A stretch of DNA of 8,779 nt, taken from assembly GCA_024645065.1 (NCBI GenBank), contig JAHEGP010000123.1, forward strand, positions 1 through 8,779, in the 5' to 3' direction. This document shows, piece by piece, positions 6,547-8,779 of the stretch; position 1 is the first letter of the stretch; each line of letters starts with the position of its first letter. Both the position numbers and the translations under genes were made by a program. Below the pieces are notes generated by a model. It did not search any database and had not been told where the DNA came from. It was given only the letters and a program-made list of their open reading frames with translations. Source of the stretch: Cellvibrionales bacterium. Lineage in GTDB: Bacteria; Pseudomonadota; Gammaproteobacteria; Pseudomonadales; JAHEGP01.

Positions 6547-7737
6547 TTATCCGGTGAACGCCTGGATACCGGTTTGGGCGCGCCCCAGAATAAGCGCATG
6601 CACATCGTGGGTGCCCTCATAGGTATTGACGGTTTCCAGGTTGATCATATGGCGCATGACCGGGAAAGCGTCGGAAATGCCATTGCCACCGTGCATGTCC
6701 CGGGCGGCACGCGCAATATCCAGCGCCTTGCCACAGGAATTGCGCTTCAGCAGCGAAACAAGTTCCGGCGCCAACTTGCCCTGGTCTTTCAACCTTCCCG
6801 CCTGCAGGCAACCCTGCAAGCCCAGGCTGATTTCAGTCTGCATGTCCGCGAGTTTCTTCTGCACCAGCTGGTTGGCTCCCAGTGGCCGTGCAAACTGTTT
6901 CCGCTCCATCACGTAATTCAGCGCGGCGTGCCAGCAGGCTTCGGCCGCTCCCAATACACCCCAGGCAATGCCATAGCGCGCGCTGTTGAGACAGCCCATC
7001 GGCCCTTTCAAGCCCTCGACGCCCGGTAACAAGTTGGCTGCCGGGACGAACACATCCTGCATCACAATCTCGCCGGTAACCGATGCCCTCAGTGACAGCT
7101 TGCCGTCAATTTTGGGTGTACTCAGGCCCGACCAACCCCGCTCCAGGATAAAGCCGCGGATCACTCCGTCGTCGCATTTCGCCCACACTACCATCACGTC
7201 CGAGATCGGCGAATTGGATATCCACATCTTGGCGCCGTTCAGGCGATAGCCGCCATCGACCGGTTTTGCCCGGGTGAGCATGCTGCCAGGGTCCGAGCCG
7301 GAATCTGCCTCGGTCAGTCCAAAGCAGCCGACCAGCTCACCGCTGGCCAGGCCGGGAAGGTACTGTTGGCGCTGGGCTTCGCTGCCATAGACGTAAATCG
7401 GGTACATCACCAGGCTGGACTGCACACTCATCATCGAGCGATAGCCCGAATCCACCCGCTCGATCTCCCGGGCAATCAGGCCATAACTGACATAGTTCAC
7501 ACCAGGACATCCATAGCCATCGATGGTGGCACCCAACAGCCCCAGCCCACCCATCTCCCGGAAAATGGCGGGGTCGGTTGATTCGTTGCGATAGGCATCC
7601 CGCACCCGCGGCTGAAGCTTGCCCTGTGCATACTGCTGCGCCGTATCGCGCACCAGGCGCTCCTCCGCCGACAACTGCTGCTCCAGCAGGAACGGATCCT
7701 GCCAGTCGAAACTGGCCCACTGCCTGGGATTACTCAT
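6547..7737 (-). CDS. gcdH: Glutaryl-CoA dehydrogenase
   Basis: This is an FAD-dependent acyl-CoA dehydrogenase of the glutaryl-CoA type. It oxidises and decarboxylates glutaryl-CoA to crotonyl-CoA in the breakdown of lysine, tryptophan and related compounds. The 396-residue product has the normal family length. GYRSMMSVQSSLVM (98-111) contains Arg100, the counterpart of the arginine that binds the substrate gamma-carboxylate and separates this enzyme from other acyl-CoA dehydrogenases. CFGLTEADSGSDP is the FAD/substrate signature. The C-terminal region DMHGGNGISDAFPVMRH leads to NTYEGTHD with Glu374, the expected catalytic base. ATG at 7737 has GAGG (7748-7751) ten bases upstream. A short frame ends across this start in an ATGA overlap. 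It is transcribed toward the receptor gene, and no lysR or CoA-transferase partner is beside it. Confidence 0.95.
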   Translation of the reverse strand: MSNPRQWASFDWQDPFLLEQQLSAEERLVRDTAQQYAQGKLQPRVRDAYRNESTDPAIFREMGGLGLLGATIDGYGCPGVNYVSYGLIAREIERVDSGYRSMMSVQSSLVMYPIYVYGSEAQRQQYLPGLASGELVGCFGLTEADSGSDPGSMLTRAKPVDGGYRLNGAKMWISNSPISDVMVVWAKCDDGVIRGFILERGWSGLSTPKIDGKLSLRASVTGEIVMQDVFVPAANLLPGVEGLKGPMGCLNSARYGIAWGVLGAAEACWHAALNYVMERKQFARPLGANQLVQKKLADMQTEISLGLQGCLQAGRLKDQGKLAPELVSLLKRNSCGKALDIARAARDMHGGNGISDAFPVMRHMINLETVNTYEGTHDVHALILGRAQTGIQAFTG

Positions 7738-7808
7738 AACGCGTCTACCTCGTGGCCGGAATATTCTGCAGTTTCCGCTGTCAGCGAAACCGCCGCAAGT
7801 TTTACCAT
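7734..7808 (-). CDS. Possible 24-codon upstream ORF overlapping the gcdH start
   Basis: An ATG at 7808 on the minus strand opens a 24-codon frame starting MVKLAAVS and ending in DAL. Its TGA overlaps the gcdH ATG as ATGA. A weak ribosome-binding sequence (CAGGTGAT) lies just before it. The arrangement would suit translational coupling or a leader peptide, but the frame is short and could be chance. The frame is also open upstream to 7976, and that longer reading is arginine-rich and looks non-coding. Confidence 0.2.
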   Translation of the reverse strand: MVKLAAVSLTAETAEYSGHEVDAL

Positions 7809-7884
7809 GTTATCACCTGAGGCGGGACAGGGTTCCAGCCTGGAGCCAATCCCGGGAAGGTACCCGCGACCCGGGAATAGCGGT

Positions 7885-7920
7885 TTTAGCCGGCGCCAAA
7901 AATAGGTTACAATTCGCGCC
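7885..7920 (+). promoter_or_regulatory. Candidate tRNA promoter with GC-rich discriminator
   Basis: TACAAT (7908-7913) matches the -10 consensus at five of six positions and is followed directly by TCGCGCCC. A GC-rich discriminator of this kind is typical of stable-RNA promoters under stringent control. The -35 is poor (TTTAGC, 7885-7890, at 17 bases). Transcription would begin near 7920 and run through the tRNA fragment at 7998 and the intact tRNA at 8145. The leader contains hairpins CCGGC-TCCGA-GCCGG and GGCTT-CGC-AAGCC (7980-7992). Confidence 0.55.
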
Positions 7921-7995
7921 CTCGCCCGGCTCCGAGCCGGACGATGGCTGCGCAGCGTCGTAACTGTACTCGCCAAAAAGGCTTCGCAAGCCCCC

Positions 7996-8013
7996 TACCG
8001 CCCTTAGCTCAGC
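7996..8013 (+). repeat. Left copy of 18-base direct repeat
   Basis: TACCGCCCTTAGCTCAGC at 7996-8013 recurs exactly at 8143-8160, 147 bases later. The identity includes two bases before the tRNA start, so it is not explained only by tRNA structure. Removing one 147-base unit would leave an intact tRNA placed about 78 bases from the candidate transcription start. Confidence 0.9.
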
Positions 8014-8018
8014 TGGGT
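7998..8018 (+). pseudogene. Truncated 5' copy of tRNA-Arg
   Basis: These bases repeat the acceptor strand and first half of the D arm of the intact tRNA downstream (CCGCCCTTAGCTCAGC) and continue with the D-loop-like TGGGT, then diverge. No anticodon arm, T arm or matching acceptor strand follows before the second copy. It cannot form a tRNA by itself. It is either the original tRNA start left after an insertion or the remnant of a paralogous tRNA. Confidence 0.8.
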
Positions 8019-8142
8019 GGAACCGGATACAGCAAAAGCAATGCTTTTGCCCGGTGGAACGACATCAATCTGCGATTGATGGCTGGAGCCGAACGTTAGT
8101 GAGGCGAGCGCTTGCGCTCTATCCAGCTTATAAAGAGTGAAG
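8014..8142 (+). other. Hairpin-rich 129-base segment between the tRNA repeat copies
   Basis: Three stems are visible: GCAAAAGC/GCTTTTGC (8032-8050), extended by ACCGG (8022-8026) with CCGGT (8051-8055); CATCAATC/GATTGATG (8063-8081), loop TGC; and GAGCGC/GCGCTC (8106-8119). AGCTGGGTGGA (8011-8021) can also pair with TCTATCCAGCT (8118-8128), closing a branched fold but competing with the third stem. GGTGGAAC occurs twice as a linker (8016-8023, 8053-8060). There is no open frame of note. It may be a small non-autonomous element or a structured part of the tRNA leader. Confidence 0.5.
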
Positions 8143-8144
8143 TA

Positions 8145-8221
8145 CCGCCCTTAGCTCAGCAGGATAGAGCGTCCCCCTCCTAAGGGGAAGGTCTCAGGTT
8201 CGAATCCTGAAGGGCGGACCA
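8145..8221 (+). tRNA. tRNA-Arg (anticodon CCU)
   Basis: A full cloverleaf is visible. The acceptor CCGCCCT (8145-8151) pairs perfectly with AGGGCGG (8211-8217), then discriminator A and encoded CCA. The D stem is GCTC/GAGC. The anticodon stem TCCCC/GGGGA encloses the loop CTCCTAA, giving anticodon CCU, which reads AGG. The T arm is TCAGG-TTCGAAT-CCTGA. tRNA genes of this type are frequent integration targets for mobile elements. Unusually, the duplicated sequence here is the 5' end of the tRNA, not the 3' end. Confidence 0.97.
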
Positions 8222-8524
8222 ATAAATTCTTTATCTATCAATAGGTTAAACTATCGACAAAAATTATAACCCAACTCAATAAAGGCCACATCATAATTCC
8301 ACCGTTCTGGGTCGGGTACTGGGTTGGGTAAGGAACCCCCTGGCACGCCTCTATTGATGTCATGGCATTGTCGGCACAGATGCCCTACTCCAAGACCTTG
8401 CAGCGCATTTAAGCTGCTGAGATGCATGCTTCCCCAGCGGTAATTCGCCACCGTGCCTGCCACATCAAAATGGCTGTAAACGTTTTGAGTTCGCGTGGTT
8501 GGCACTTCCGTGTGCCCATTCCAT

Positions 8525-8729
8525 CCTTGCAGCGTGGGTCGCCCTGTCACCAGTCCGTGAGTCTGGGCTGGCCTTGGCCCGGGTCAGGCGCAAGTGGGTA
8601 AACTTGAACGTCGGTACGTTCAAGGTAATTCTACAAACGTGATTCACGCTATCCGGTCCGGGATTGGGGGCATCTGCCGCCACCTGGCGTTTTGCGTGTG
8701 TGGTCTGGGAAGCCCTTGCAGTGTGGGTC
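8525..8729. repeat. Pair of 16-base near-identical direct repeats
   Basis: Bases 8525-8540 and 8714-8729 read CCTTGCAG, then C or T, then GTGGGTC, matching at 15 of 16 positions and spaced 189 bases apart. A shorter match, CCTTGCAGCG, occurs at 8396-8405. The significance is unclear. Confidence 0.45.
8603..8624. repeat. Perfect nine-base inverted repeat
   Basis: CTTGAACGT (8603-8611) and ACGTTCAAG (8616-8624) are perfect complements around CGGT. No T run follows on the plus strand (GGTAATTC), so it does not look like an intrinsic terminator. A symmetric protein-binding site or recombination site is possible. Confidence 0.7.
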
Positions 8730-8779
8730 ATAGGTCCGCGCTCATCCGTCGGAGCAACCACAAGGCGATGTCGTGAGGA

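Larger units (their letters stand above)
8222..8779. other. Region after the tRNA without a convincing gene
   Basis: The first 60-70 bases are AT-rich compared with the rest of the window. No frame has a good ribosome-binding site with a recognisable product. A minus-strand frame at 8251-8550 (GTG start, 99 residues) contains LCRQCHD, a single CxxCH of the kind that binds haem c, but the rest is not recognised. The motif CCTTGCAG recurs at 8396, 8525 and 8714, the last two within a 16-base near-repeat. It could be decayed island sequence or intergenic DNA before a gene beyond the window. Confidence 0.5.

Noticed and set aside
7851..7875. Paired CCCGGG motifs as a terminator or operator
   Set aside because: CCCGGG is itself a palindrome and expected by chance in GC-rich DNA. 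There is no T run and no link to a gene start.
7734..7976. 80-residue frame upstream of gcdH
   Set aside because: The N-terminal half is arginine-rich and covers the tRNA promoter on the opposite strand. Only the last 24 codons are retained, as a weak upstream-ORF candidate.
8085..8120. Integron attC site (GAACGTTAG near hairpins)
   Set aside because: The segment GTTAGTG does not match GTTRRRY, there is no paired RYYYAAC, and no cassette genes or integrase are present.

Overview
The window looks like a chromosomal segment of a Gram-negative, probably marine, gammaproteobacterium. The support is a TonB-dependent outer-membrane receptor, an ExbD-type energiser subunit, a glutaryl-CoA dehydrogenase close to bacterial homologues, and a tRNA-Arg(CCU) that encodes its own CCA end. 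A Cellvibrionales/Halieaceae-type genome would fit, but that is a guess from gene content and not something the sequence proves.

Region 1 (about 1-3577, plus strand) is a tightly packed gene run. It holds a possible fetA tail, fetB (UPF0014 metal-export ABC permease), a DUF1653 protein, a patatin-like phospholipase, a TraB/GumN-family exported protein and a stand-alone exbD. Gaps are 2, 17, about 21-57 and 43 bases, so one transcript is likely. The products point to envelope and metal homeostasis.

Region 2 (3578-4394) has a small gene of unknown function that ends inside a perfectly palindromic terminator. After it comes a 336-base control region for the next gene, with a 21-base tandem duplication and a near-perfect inverted repeat over a candidate -10 box. 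Region 3 (4395-6523) is a 687-residue TonB-dependent receptor with its own terminator. It resembles the OprC/NosA copper-receptor group: it keeps an MDPP motif and an HxM motif, has methionine clusters and carries a possible lipobox. It lacks the cysteine expected in OprC.

Region 4 (6547-7737, minus strand) is glutaryl-CoA dehydrogenase (gcdH), convergent with the receptor. Region 5 (7885-8221) is a tRNA-Arg(CCU) locus in which the promoter and a copy of the first part of the tRNA are separated from the intact tRNA by a 147-base duplication/insertion unit full of hairpins. Region 6 (8222-8779) has no convincing gene. It contains a strong inverted repeat, short dispersed repeats and an open frame on the minus strand with a single CxxCH motif, and may be the edge of an island or decayed sequence.

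I found no complete, clearly novel multi-gene system. The observations most worth a second look are the split/duplicated tRNA-Arg locus and the variant copper-receptor-like protein with its repeat-rich promoter.
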